From assembly GCF_900086715.1 (NCBI RefSeq), contig NZ_FLKH01000012.1:1240001-1304000 (forward strand): a DNA stretch of 64,000 nt. The letters are read 5' to 3'. Both the position numbers and the translations under genes were made by a program. The number at the start of each line of letters is the position of its first letter. Positions within the stretch are counted from its first letter, which is position 1. The DNA comes from Gracilibacillus timonensis. GTDB taxonomy: Bacteria > Bacillota > Bacilli > Bacillales > Amphibacillaceae. Positions 56,107-64,000 of this stretch are shown here, piece by piece. The notes beneath the pieces were generated by a model. It saw only the letters and a program-made list of their open reading frames with translations, ran no database searches and was not told the DNA's origin.

Positions 56107-56973
56107 CTACCTCTCTTTGAATAAACTTTTAAATCGTTGAATAAATCCTGTTGCTGGCGATATCGATGAAACGTTGATCGGTTCGTCCAAATAGTGATTG
56201 ACGATGTTCTCCATGGCCTTAGCTGCTCGTGATCGGTGATTATGTAGTACAAACGGTTGTTGAGCAATAACGGCTTTAGTGACTGCCTCATCATCTGGTA
56301 TCGATCCTAGTGGTACCATGCGTTGTTGTAAGAATTGCTGGACAACTCGGCTTAAACGGTTTAACGTCTCTAGTCCTTGTCGTTGACTCCGTACACGGTT
56401 AACGATGATATGAAAGCTTAAAGGTTGCTCCATTAAGACATGTTTGATCATCGAATAGGCGTCCGTAATCGACGTTGGTTCCGGTGTCGTAACAAGTACA
56501 CATTCATCAACCGTTAATATATACTGAATGGTTTCTCGCGTTACCCCTGCCCCCATATCAAAAATGATATAGTCGTATACCTTTACAACCTCGGTCAACT
56601 GTTGCATGAAGAAATTTAAATTGGCTTGATTTAATTGAAATATTTGGTTTAAGCCACTGCCTCCTGAAATATAATGTAGTGCATTTGGTCCTATCTCTAT
56701 CATATCAAAAATCGAGACTTTTTGCTCAAATAATTTTTCGATTGAGTATTTAGAACTAATTCCGAGTAAAATATCGATGTTCCCCATTCCGATATCTAAA
56801 TCAAATAACAAGACTTTCTTCCCTCTTTGACTTAACAATAAGGAAAAATTTAAGGCAATATTCGATTTGCCGACCCCTCCTTTACCACTTACCACAGCTA
56901 TCGTTTTCGCTTGTTGGGATGGCGGAGAGGTATCCATTAACTTTCTGCGCAATTGTTCTGCTTGATCGCTCAT
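56107..56973 (-). CDS. flhG: MinD-like ATPase FlhG (YlxH)
   Basis: FlhG works with FlhF to set flagellar number and placement. The 288-residue protein is a MinD/ParA ATPase with the deviant Walker A SGKGGVGKSN at residues 29-38. DLDIGMGNIDILLG and DYIIFDMGAGVTRET follow. It overlaps flhF by four bases (ATGA), so the two are co-translated. A short N-terminal segment with the DQAEQLRR motif resembles the FlhF-stimulating region of FlhG. Confidence 0.96.
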   Translation of the reverse strand: MSDQAEQLRRKLMDTSPPSQQAKTIAVVSGKGGVGKSNIALNFSLLLSQRGKKVLLFDLDIGMGNIDILLGISSKYSIEKLFEQKVSIFDMIEIGPNALHYISGGSGLNQIFQLNQANLNFFMQQLTEVVKVYDYIIFDMGAGVTRETIQYILTVDECVLVTTPEPTSITDAYSMIKHVLMEQPLSFHIIVNRVRSQRQGLETLNRLSRVVQQFLQQRMVPLGSIPDDEAVTKAVIAQQPFVLHNHRSRAAKAMENIVNHYLDEPINVSSISPATGFIQRFKSLFKER

Positions 56974-58079
56974 TTGTTTTGTCCACCAATAATTAAATCA
57001 GCTACTTGATCGATTGTCGCCTCTTCAATATCATCTGGCACATCCTGACCATTGGTAATATAGGCAAGTCCTAAATCATGACTCAGACACAAGTTTAAAG
57101 CGGCACCGTACGTCGTCGTTTCATCTTTTTTCGTTAATATTGCTTGTTTAATGGGTATCTTATTAAACTGTTGATATAGTTGTTCAATATCACTTGCTCT
57201 TGTGGTTAGCGATAAAACCAAATAAGTATTAACCTCATGCGTTAGATCGACTATTTTTCCAAGTTCTTCAATATAATGATCATCTCGAAAGTTTCTGCCT
57301 GCTGTATCTACAAAAATATAATCATAGTCTTTAAATCTTTCCTTCGCTTTTTTATAGTCTTCTAATTGATAGGCGACTTCAATGGGAACATCCAATATCT
57401 TGGAATAGGTTTTTAATTGTTCGATTGCTGCAATTCGGTACGTATCCGTCGTAATAAACGCCACTTTCTTTTTTTGATTTAAGACACACTCTGCGGCTAG
57501 CTTTGCGATAGTAGTTGTCTTGCCGACCCCAGTCGGACCTACTAGATGAATGATTTGCTGATCAAAGGCAGCTCCGCCAAAATTTCCTTTTTGAGCTAGA
57601 CGATTCTTAATTTCAAAACCTATCTGTTGCCAAAGTTGTTCCTGTTCTATTTCATTAGCGCCCTTCCGTTTTTCAACGGCAGCAATCAACTCATAAGCAA
57701 GTGCTGCCTCTACCTCACTATCTAACAAATATTGATAGGCCTGTTGATAGGGCTCAGGAAATACCATGTCCTGTTTCTGTTGCTTGAGCATACTTTTCAT
57801 TTCCTGTACTTCTTTCAATAGATGATCTTGAACCGGAACACTGGTTTTGCGCTCAGGCTGCTTTCTATTTGGAGACGGTGCCTTCATTGGTGTCTTTCGC
57901 GGCAGAACAGGCTGATCAACAGCTGCCAGCACCTCAATCTTTCGCTTTTTGAACAGCCCTAAAAAACCACCCTCGTAAACAACCTTTGAGTTTAAAATTA
58001 CCGCGTCTGCACCTAATTCTTTTTTAACCATTTGCATCACTTCCGGCATGGTTGTTCCCTTCATTTTTTTTACCTTCAT
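56970..58079 (-). CDS. flhF: SRP-type GTPase FlhF
   Basis: FlhF is a signal-recognition-type GTPase that positions flagella. The 369-residue protein has an N-terminal B region (1-115, basic), an N domain, and a G domain with GPTGVGKTTTIAKLA at 181-195, then VDTAGRNFRD and the TKKDE guanine-recognition motif. The ATG overlaps the flhA stop. Placement between flhA and flhG is standard. Confidence 0.97.
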   Translation of the reverse strand: MKVKKMKGTTMPEVMQMVKKELGADAVILNSKVVYEGGFLGLFKKRKIEVLAAVDQPVLPRKTPMKAPSPNRKQPERKTSVPVQDHLLKEVQEMKSMLKQQKQDMVFPEPYQQAYQYLLDSEVEAALAYELIAAVEKRKGANEIEQEQLWQQIGFEIKNRLAQKGNFGGAAFDQQIIHLVGPTGVGKTTTIAKLAAECVLNQKKKVAFITTDTYRIAAIEQLKTYSKILDVPIEVAYQLEDYKKAKERFKDYDYIFVDTAGRNFRDDHYIEELGKIVDLTHEVNTYLVLSLTTRASDIEQLYQQFNKIPIKQAILTKKDETTTYGAALNLCLSHDLGLAYITNGQDVPDDIEEATIDQVADLIIGGQNK

Positions 58080-60109
58080 GCGACGTTCACCACCCCAATA
58101 CTTTGGATTTCGGCCGTTGGTTCCAATTCATTATAAGAAAGTACTGTAACGTGAGGATAAAAACGGTCAAGTAATTGCTTGAAATACATTCTTATTGTTG
58201 GAGAACAAATGATGATCGGTGTGTCCTCTTGCAGACTCATATTTTCTACGTTTTGTGCTACCGATTGAATCACTTGTTGTTGTGTATCTGGATTCATCGC
58301 TAAATAACTGCCATACTCCGTTTGCTGGATATGGTCGGCGATTAGTTTTTCCACTTCTCCTGAGACAGTAATCACTTTGAGCTGTGGTTTGCCTTGCAGG
58401 ACATCCTTGGTAATTTGAGCAGATAATGATTGTCTCGTATATTCACCTAATAAATCGGTATCGGTTGTCATTTTGGAAAAGTCCGCCAAGGTTTCAAAAA
58501 TAACTGGAAGATTCTTAATGGCCACTTGTTCACGAAGTAATTTGGCAAGCACTTTTTGGATATCACCTACAGACAATGGTTCTGGTGTGACCTCATCAAC
58601 CAAAATCGGATTGTTTTCTTTTAAATGATCGATTAGCTGCTGTGTCTCTTGACGTCCCAGTAATTGGTGAGCATGCCGTTTGATCAATTCAGTTATATGC
58701 GTGGATACAACCGATGGTGGATCTACCACTGTATACCCAGACATTTCGGCATCATCTTTGACCTCTTCTGTAATCCATTTAGCAGGTAAGCCAAAGGCAG
58801 GTTCGACCGTATCGATCCCCTCTAGGTCATCCTCTTCCATCCCGGGGCTCATCGCCAAATAATGATCAAGTAATAATTCCCCCGTTGCCACTTCATTTCC
58901 TTTTATTTTCAAACGATATTCATTAGGATTTAATTGAATATTATCCCGAATGCGAACCACTGGTATCACTAAGCCTAATTCAATCGCCAGCTGTCTTCTA
59001 ATCATCACGACACGATCCAGCAGATCCCCGCCTTGATTAGTGTCTGCTAGCGGGATTAATCCATAACCAAATTCAAATTCAATCGGATCCATATTAATTA
59101 AGCCAATCACATTCTCCGGTGATTTCATTTCTTCTGAATCAGACTCGTCCAATTCTTCGATCGACGACGTTTCTTCCTGATTGGATCGTCTCGAGAGGAA
59201 GTAGGCACTACCAATAAGCACCAATGCAATCGCACTTGTAAGCATGAAGTTGATCGGTGTCACACCTAACAAAAAGATGGTACCACCAGCAATATAAAGC
59301 AGGGTGGGATATTGTAAGAGCTGTTTACTCACATTGGCACTTAAATTTCCGTCGGCAGCAACCCTTGTTACTACAATCCCAGTCGCAGTGGAAATAAGTA
59401 ATGCAGGTATTTGACTTACCAGCCCATCTCCCACGGTTAAACGCATGTAGGTATCAATCGCTTCACCAAAGCTTAACCCCATTTGTGTCATCCCAATGAT
59501 CAAACCAAAAATAATATTAATGAGCACAATGATAATCCCTGCGATCGCGTCTCCTTTAACAAACTTGCTGGCCCCATCCATGGCCCCATAAAAATCGGAT
59601 TCATGCTCGATTTTTTCACGACGTTCTTTCGCTTGTTGTTCATTAATCAGTCCAGCATTTAAATCGGCGTCAATACTCATTTGCTTACCAGGCATGGCAT
59701 CAAGCGTAAAACGGGCAGCAACTTCGGAAACACGTTCACTACCTTTGGTAATCACGAGAAACTGAATAATAACGAGAATGACAAAAACAACAAAACCAAC
59801 TAATGGATTGTCACCAATGACAAAGGTACCGAATGTTTCAACAACGCCCCCTGCATCTGCTTCTGATAGAATGGAACGGGTAGTAGAAACATTTAACCCC
59901 AGTCGATACAACGTCAATAAAAGCAACAAAGAAGGAAAAACAGAAAACTGTAGTGTTTCTGTTGTATTCATGGCTACTAATATCACGATTAACGCTAGAG
60001 AGATGTTGGTCAAAATAAGTATACTTAACAGCCATCCTGGTAAAGGGATGACAAGCATGATGATAATGGATATAACGCCAAACAATACAGACAAATCTCT
60101 AGCCTTCAT
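58076..60109 (-). CDS. flhA: Flagellar type III export gate FlhA
   Basis: FlhA is the major export-gate protein of the flagellar type III system. The 677-residue protein has eight hydrophobic helices within residues 1-310, the FHIPEP-family loop DAMPGKQMSIDADLNAGLI, a linker rich in Glu/Ser, and a cytoplasmic C-terminal domain. The C-terminus binds chaperones and export cargo. It lies 39 bp after flhB and overlaps flhF by four bases. Confidence 0.98.
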   Translation of the reverse strand: MKARDLSVLFGVISIIIMLVIPLPGWLLSILILTNISLALIVILVAMNTTETLQFSVFPSLLLLLTLYRLGLNVSTTRSILSEADAGGVVETFGTFVIGDNPLVGFVVFVILVIIQFLVITKGSERVSEVAARFTLDAMPGKQMSIDADLNAGLINEQQAKERREKIEHESDFYGAMDGASKFVKGDAIAGIIIVLINIIFGLIIGMTQMGLSFGEAIDTYMRLTVGDGLVSQIPALLISTATGIVVTRVAADGNLSANVSKQLLQYPTLLYIAGGTIFLLGVTPINFMLTSAIALVLIGSAYFLSRRSNQEETSSIEELDESDSEEMKSPENVIGLINMDPIEFEFGYGLIPLADTNQGGDLLDRVVMIRRQLAIELGLVIPVVRIRDNIQLNPNEYRLKIKGNEVATGELLLDHYLAMSPGMEEDDLEGIDTVEPAFGLPAKWITEEVKDDAEMSGYTVVDPPSVVSTHITELIKRHAHQLLGRQETQQLIDHLKENNPILVDEVTPEPLSVGDIQKVLAKLLREQVAIKNLPVIFETLADFSKMTTDTDLLGEYTRQSLSAQITKDVLQGKPQLKVITVSGEVEKLIADHIQQTEYGSYLAMNPDTQQQVIQSVAQNVENMSLQEDTPIIICSPTIRMYFKQLLDRFYPHVTVLSYNELEPTAEIQSIGVVNVA

Positions 60110-60148
60110 TTTCTTGCAACTCCTTTAAATATAACAAGCAGTCTATCC

Positions 60149-61228
60149 TTATACCTTTTTTTGCACACGGTAAACATATGCCAATATCTCGGCAACGGCT
60201 TGGAAATATTCTTCACTAATAATGTCATTAATCTCTACTTCATCGTATAATGCTCTTGCTAAAGGGCGATTCTCCACCAACATCACTTGATGGTTTCTCG
60301 CAATATCTTTGATACGCATGGCCACAAAATCAACACCTTTAGCAACAACATAGGGGGCTTCCGCCTTATTCTCATCATATTTTAAAGCAATAGCATAATG
60401 GGTAGGATTGGTAATCACGACATCGGCATTGGGTATTTCACTCATCATACGCTGCATCGCCATCTGCCTCTGCTTCTCTTTTATCTTAGACTTGATTAAC
60501 GGATCCCCTTCGATATTCTTATGCTCATCTTTGATATCATGCTTGGACATGCGATTCTGCTTTTCGAAATCAAAGCGCTGATAACTGTAATCCAACACAG
60601 AAATAATTAACAAACCAATCGCACTGGCCAGCCCCATTTGTATCGTCATTTGGCCAAAGAATGCCAATGCTCCCTGTACATCTTTGCCTGCCAGCATCAT
60701 CATTTCATCCCGATTGATCCAGATAATTGAAAAAGTAATGGTAGCAATCACCACAATTTTTAACATGGATTTGACTAACTCCACCAAGGCTCGGGCCGAG
60801 AAAATCCGCTTTGCCCCTTGGATCGGATTAATCTTATTTAATTTCATTTGTAAAGGCTCTGCCGAGAACAAAAATCCAATTTGCATGAGGTTAGATCCCA
60901 ATCCGGCTATGATGGCCGCTAGCATAATCGGAGCCAGCGCCCAGGTAATTTGTGATAAAAAATCTAACAGCATTTGTTGCACTTCGGTAATCGTTACCTC
61001 GTGATGAATATACTCGGTGAACGAATCATGATAAATACCAGTCATCGATGTCTTGAGCAGATTCCCTGTTACAAACAGAATAATAAAGACAAAGAATAAG
61101 AGAATCGCCGTATTGACATCTTGACTCTTAGCGACTTGCCCTTTCTTCCGGACATCCTGCCGCTTTTTCGGGGTCGCTTTTTCGGTTTTCTCACCAGCGA
61201 AAAATTGTAAATCTAATGATAATCGCAC
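60149..61228 (-). CDS. flhB: Flagellar export switch protein FlhB
   Basis: FlhB switches export specificity from rod/hook to filament after self-cleavage. The 359-residue protein has four membrane helices in residues 30-215. The autocleavage motif NPTHYA (VVITNPTHYAIALKY) follows at about 270, and the C-terminal cytoplasmic part is intact. The N-terminus (LSLDLQFFAGEKTEKATPKKRQD) is family-typical. It begins four bases after fliR. Confidence 0.98.
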   Translation of the reverse strand: MRLSLDLQFFAGEKTEKATPKKRQDVRKKGQVAKSQDVNTAILLFFVFIILFVTGNLLKTSMTGIYHDSFTEYIHHEVTITEVQQMLLDFLSQITWALAPIMLAAIIAGLGSNLMQIGFLFSAEPLQMKLNKINPIQGAKRIFSARALVELVKSMLKIVVIATITFSIIWINRDEMMMLAGKDVQGALAFFGQMTIQMGLASAIGLLIISVLDYSYQRFDFEKQNRMSKHDIKDEHKNIEGDPLIKSKIKEKQRQMAMQRMMSEIPNADVVITNPTHYAIALKYDENKAEAPYVVAKGVDFVAMRIKDIARNHQVMLVENRPLARALYDEVEINDIISEEYFQAVAEILAYVYRVQKKV

Positions 61229-61232
61229 GACG

Positions 61233-62003
61233 CTAACTTCCTCCCATCAAGCGCATCAACTCCTGCATCGCTTCTAGTGCAAATTGGAACAACTGCTTTA
61301 CAATCATGATATAAAACGAGATAAAAACAAATAAGGTAATAAAAGATACCAAAATCTTTAACGGTAAACCTACTACAAATACATTTAGCTGTGGAACGGT
61401 TCTGGCAATCATCCCTAAGGCCACATCCACCAGGAATAAACAACCGACAATCGGAATAGCAAGTTGAAAAGCCATCAGAAACATTTCACTAAATATCTGC
61501 AGAATCACATCGATATTATCTAAACGAAATAACTGGTCAATGGGCAATTCACTAAAACTGTACATCACACCTGTTAACAATAAATGATGGCCATCCACCG
61601 TAAACAAAAACAGAATCGCTATCGTATAGAAATACTGACCAATTAATGGGCTTTGTGCCCCGGTTTGCGGATCGACCACATTCGCGATCGCAAACCCCAT
61701 TTGAAAATCAATAAAGCCCCCTGCAATTTGAACGGCTGCCAAAATAAGAAAGGCAATCAAACCTAATAACAGGCCAACGACAGCTTCCTTTAACACGAGC
61801 AAGATAAACATACCATCTATCGCTATCTCGGGAAGATCCATCATATAAAACATAATCCAGGCAATAAAAACCGCCATACCAATCTTTAAAATGGTAGGAA
61901 TGTTCCGATAAGAAAAAATAGGAACCGTAGCAAAAAAAGCTGTCAGGCGAACTAAGATAAGAATAAAGGCGGGTAACAGGTTCATATTTACAAACTCCAG
62001 CAT
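61233..62003 (-). CDS. fliR: Flagellar export protein FliR
   Basis: FliR is part of the FliPQR export core. The 256-residue polytopic protein shows six hydrophobic helices and conserved segments such as GLLLGLIAFLILAAVQIAGGFIDFQMGFAIANVVDPQTGAQSPL, read here in shorter pieces, and AIPIVGCLFLVDVALGMIAR. It starts three bases after fliQ. Confidence 0.97.
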   Translation of the reverse strand: MLEFVNMNLLPAFILILVRLTAFFATVPIFSYRNIPTILKIGMAVFIAWIMFYMMDLPEIAIDGMFILLVLKEAVVGLLLGLIAFLILAAVQIAGGFIDFQMGFAIANVVDPQTGAQSPLIGQYFYTIAILFLFTVDGHHLLLTGVMYSFSELPIDQLFRLDNIDVILQIFSEMFLMAFQLAIPIVGCLFLVDVALGMIARTVPQLNVFVVGLPLKILVSFITLFVFISFYIMIVKQLFQFALEAMQELMRLMGGS

Positions 62004-62006
62004 CGC

Positions 62007-62276
62007 CTATCTCACAAACTGGTTCATATTTTGAAAAATTTCGGAAGCGAATTCCACCATGGTGGTCAGCATCCATGGTCCGAAAAATACAATCCCTAAT
62101 AATACAGCAACAATTTTGGGTATGAAGGCCAAGGTCTGCTCCTGAATTTGAGTCGTTGCTTGAAAAATACTGACTAGTAAACCGACAACTAATGCAAGTA
62201 ACAAGAGGGGGCCAGTCACCATCAATATTGTATAAATCCCTTTTTCTGCTAATGAAATAACGTTCTGCCCACTCAT
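62007..62276 (-). CDS. fliQ: Flagellar export protein FliQ
   Basis: FliQ is a two-helix export-core protein. The 89-residue chain has two membrane helices (about 17-40 and 50-75) and the conserved GLLVSIFQATTQIQEQTLAF between them. It lies between fliP and fliR with short spacers on both sides. Confidence 0.98.
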   Translation of the reverse strand: MSGQNVISLAEKGIYTILMVTGPLLLLALVVGLLVSIFQATTQIQEQTLAFIPKIVAVLLGIVFFGPWMLTTMVEFASEIFQNMNQFVR

Positions 62277-62301
62277 TTGTTACCATTCCTTTCCATCGCT
62301 G

Positions 62302-62979
62302 TCATAACGGCAAAAACCCATCTAGTAGGGAGCGGGTAATAAGATACCAGCCATCCACTAATACAAAAAGTAAAATCTTAAACGGTAATGAAATCATGAC
62401 GGGCGGAAGCATCATCATCCCCATCGACATCAGAACACTCGCAACGGCCATGTCTATGACCAGAAAGGGGACAAAGATCATAAAACCCATCTGAAAGGCT
62501 GTCTTTAACTCACTAATAGCAAAAGCTGGTACCAAAGTGGTCAGAGGCACTTCTTCCAACGTATCAGGTCGTTCCATTTCTGCATAATTCATAAATAAGG
62601 CAAGATCCTTTTCCCGGGTGTGCTGTGCCATAAATTCCTTCATTGGCATACTGGCACTATCATAAGCCTCTTCCAGCGTGATTTCCTCATTAAAAAGAGG
62701 CTGCAGTGCTTGCTCGTTTACTTCTTGAAAAGTCGGCGCCATGATAAAAAACGTCATAAACAGTGCTAAACCTATCAACACTTGATTTGGTGGCATTTGC
62801 TGTGTGGCCAAGGAGGTTCGCACAAACGATAGTACAATAATAATTCTGGCAAAACTGGTCATTAAGATTAAAATACTGGGTGCAATTGACAAGACCGTTA
62901 AGAGCAGTAACAGTCGTACAGAAGTTGAGATATTACCGGCATCCGTACCGGAAAAGACATCAATCAGATGGATGATCAT
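62302..62979 (-). CDS. fliP: Flagellar export protein FliP
   Basis: FliP builds the export channel with FliQ and FliR. The 225-residue protein has the typical VLIGLALFMTFFIMAP helix after MTSFARIIIVLSFVRTSLATQ, and the MGMMMLPPVMISLPFKILLFVLVDGW stretch near the C-terminus. The ATG at 62979 matches family starts and lies inside the 3' end of fliO; a longer GTG- or ATG-led frame is possible but adds a charged head. Confidence 0.97.
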   Translation of the reverse strand: MIIHLIDVFSGTDAGNISTSVRLLLLLTVLSIAPSILILMTSFARIIIVLSFVRTSLATQQMPPNQVLIGLALFMTFFIMAPTFQEVNEQALQPLFNEEITLEEAYDSASMPMKEFMAQHTREKDLALFMNYAEMERPDTLEEVPLTTLVPAFAISELKTAFQMGFMIFVPFLVIDMAVASVLMSMGMMMLPPVMISLPFKILLFVLVDGWYLITRSLLDGFLPL

Positions 62980-63643
62980 GATCTTGTTTTCTTCCCTTCC
63001 AGCGCGCAAATGCCTGGCTTCTATCGTCTTTCATTTTTACTAACTCCTTATTAAATACGGCCGTGAAAGGTTTCGACTGCTCTTCTGATTTCCCGGCTTG
63101 TTTATTTGGTTTCACCAGTTTTGTTTTTATCGTATCCCACGAACCGAACTCTGCTGGTTTTTGCTCTAATTGTTCAATGGTTTCCTTGTCAGTAATCTCC
63201 ATTAATACCTCAATCGTGTCACTCACCCCGACTGCAAAATAACGCTGGCCAATTTTTATCGTTTGTACGGATTTGTTTGGTCCCAGTGAGATACCTCCAT
63301 AGTTTTCTAGCACTTGACCTTGTTGCATAAATCCTTTTCTCTTCTTAAGAAACTTAGAGATAAGGAAGATCAGTCCTAATACGACCGCTAAGGCTATGAC
63401 TAGGCGAAACAGGCTGCCAATGAAATTTGTGTTGTTATCTCCTATGAGATCCTCCTCTGGCTCATTTACAAGGGGCTCTTCTTCATCATTGTTGGATGGA
63501 TCTTGTTCTTGCTCTTGATCAGAGCCCTGATTATACGAGTCGCCGACCATAGCCTTTGTTTCGATCGTAAAACAAGACAAGAACACAGCAATGATAAGAA
63601 GGATACTTACATGTATGATTAGATGGTTGGTGATTCGCTTCAC
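62960..63643 (-). CDS. fliO: Flagellar biosynthesis protein FliO (FliZ of Bacillus)
   Basis: FliO assists FliP assembly. The 227-residue protein has an N-terminal signal-like helix (about 8-30), an acidic extracytoplasmic stretch (DQEQEQDPSNNDEEEPL), one membrane helix (about 75-98) and a cytoplasmic domain with VLENYGGISLGPNKSVQTIKIG. The layout matches Bacillus FliZ/FliO. It starts 4 bp after cheY and overlaps fliP by about 20 bp. Confidence 0.92.
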   Translation of the reverse strand: MKRITNHLIIHVSILLIIAVFLSCFTIETKAMVGDSYNQGSDQEQEQDPSNNDEEEPLVNEPEEDLIGDNNTNFIGSLFRLVIALAVVLGLIFLISKFLKKRKGFMQQGQVLENYGGISLGPNKSVQTIKIGQRYFAVGVSDTIEVLMEITDKETIEQLEQKPAEFGSWDTIKTKLVKPNKQAGKSEEQSKPFTAVFNKELVKMKDDRSQAFARWKGRKQDHDHPSD

Positions 63644-63647
63644 TTGA

Positions 63648-64000
63648 TTACCCCATTACTTTAGAAATAGCTTCAATCACTCGATCGGCCTGAAATGGCT
63701 TCACAATAAAATCTTTGGCACCAGCTTGAATGGCGTCAATGACCATCGCCTGCTGTCCCATGGCAGAACACATAATAACCTTTGCTTCTCCATTTAAACC
63801 TTTAATTTCTTTTAAGGCAGCAATACCATCCTTTTCTGGCATAGTAATATCCATGGTAACGAGTTCAGGTGTGAGTTCCTTATATTTCTCGATGGCCTCT
63901 TGCCCGTCTTGAGCCTCGCCGACAACCTCATAACCATTTTTCGTCAATATATCTTTGATCATCATCCGCATAAATGCTGCATCATCTACTACCAATACTG
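63648..64000 (-). CDS. cheY: Response regulator CheY, 5' end cut by window edge
   Basis: CheY-P signals the flagellar switch. The visible 117 residues read from VLVVDDAAFMRMMIKDIL to the stop at 63648. They include the acidic pair DD, the phosphoacceptor Asp in LVTMDITMPEKDG, Ser in place of the usual Thr in MCSAMG, and the lysine in DFIVKPF. The gene runs past 64000, so only a few N-terminal residues are missing. It precedes fliO, as in B. subtilis. Confidence 0.97.
   Translation of the reverse strand, partial: VLVVDDAAFMRMMIKDILTKNGYEVVGEAQDGQEAIEKYKELTPELVTMDITMPEKDGIAALKEIKGLNGEAKVIMCSAMGQQAMVIDAIQAGAKDFIVKPFQADRVIEAISKVMG

Overview
The window is a conserved core segment of a low-GC, endospore-forming, flagellated Gram-positive chromosome. 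Gene content and order follow the Bacillus subtilis recA to fla/che region almost gene for gene. The proteins and the intergenic repeats suggest a halotolerant Bacillaceae lineage of the Oceanobacillus/Virgibacillus/Gracilibacillus kind; that genus-level guess rests on recollection. Every confident gene is on the minus strand, so transcription runs from high to low coordinates.

Layout in coordinate order. 1-4.7 kb: recA (with a LexA box), cinA, pgsA, rodZ and a DUF3243 gene (ymfJ). 4.8-13.1 kb: an SDR gene without a normal start codon (ymfI), two M16 peptidase homologues (ymfH, ymfF), a GntR regulator (ymfC), spoIIIE/ftsK, ylzJ and tepA. 13.3-14.5 kb: a chromate-transporter gene with its own promoter and a perfect 22-bp palindrome, sitting where B. 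subtilis has rnjB. 15-20 kb: dapA, dapG, asd, dpaB and dpaA, the lysine/dipicolinate cluster, with a sigma-K-type promoter before dpaA. 21-32.9 kb: ymxH, ymxG, pnp, rpsO, ribF, truB, rbfA, ylxP, infB, ylxQ, ylxR, nusA, rimP. 33-47.4 kb: polC, proS, rasP, dxr, cdsA, uppS, frr, pyrH, tsf, rpsB. 48.3-64 kb: the distal part of the fla/che operon in transcription order cheY (cut by the window edge), fliO, fliP, fliQ, fliR, flhB, flhA, flhF, flhG, cheB, cheA, cheW, cheC, cheD, sigD, fapA, a small unknown gene, and swrB.

The genes form functional blocks: flagellar export and chemotaxis, translation initiation and ribosome maturation, isoprenoid/phospholipid/wall-lipid precursor synthesis, and spore dipicolinate production from the aspartate pathway.

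The least explained part is the non-coding DNA. Six gaps (8.1-8.6, 20.0-21.2, 33.0-33.3, 37.6-38.0, 47.4-48.3 kb, and less clearly 43.8-44.1 kb) hold diverged copies of one dispersed element, here called A. Two copies (20.8-21.07 and 37.69-37.95 kb) carry an extra 165-185 bp hairpin-rich module, B, while others have the short form. In the better copies A sits beside a terminator-like hairpin. A different 302-bp element with 10-bp terminal inverted repeats lies at 22,828-23,129, and a remnant of its end is in the dapA leader. I found no CRISPR array, intact insertion sequence, rRNA, tRNA, prophage or defence locus. No new multi-gene protein system is visible.
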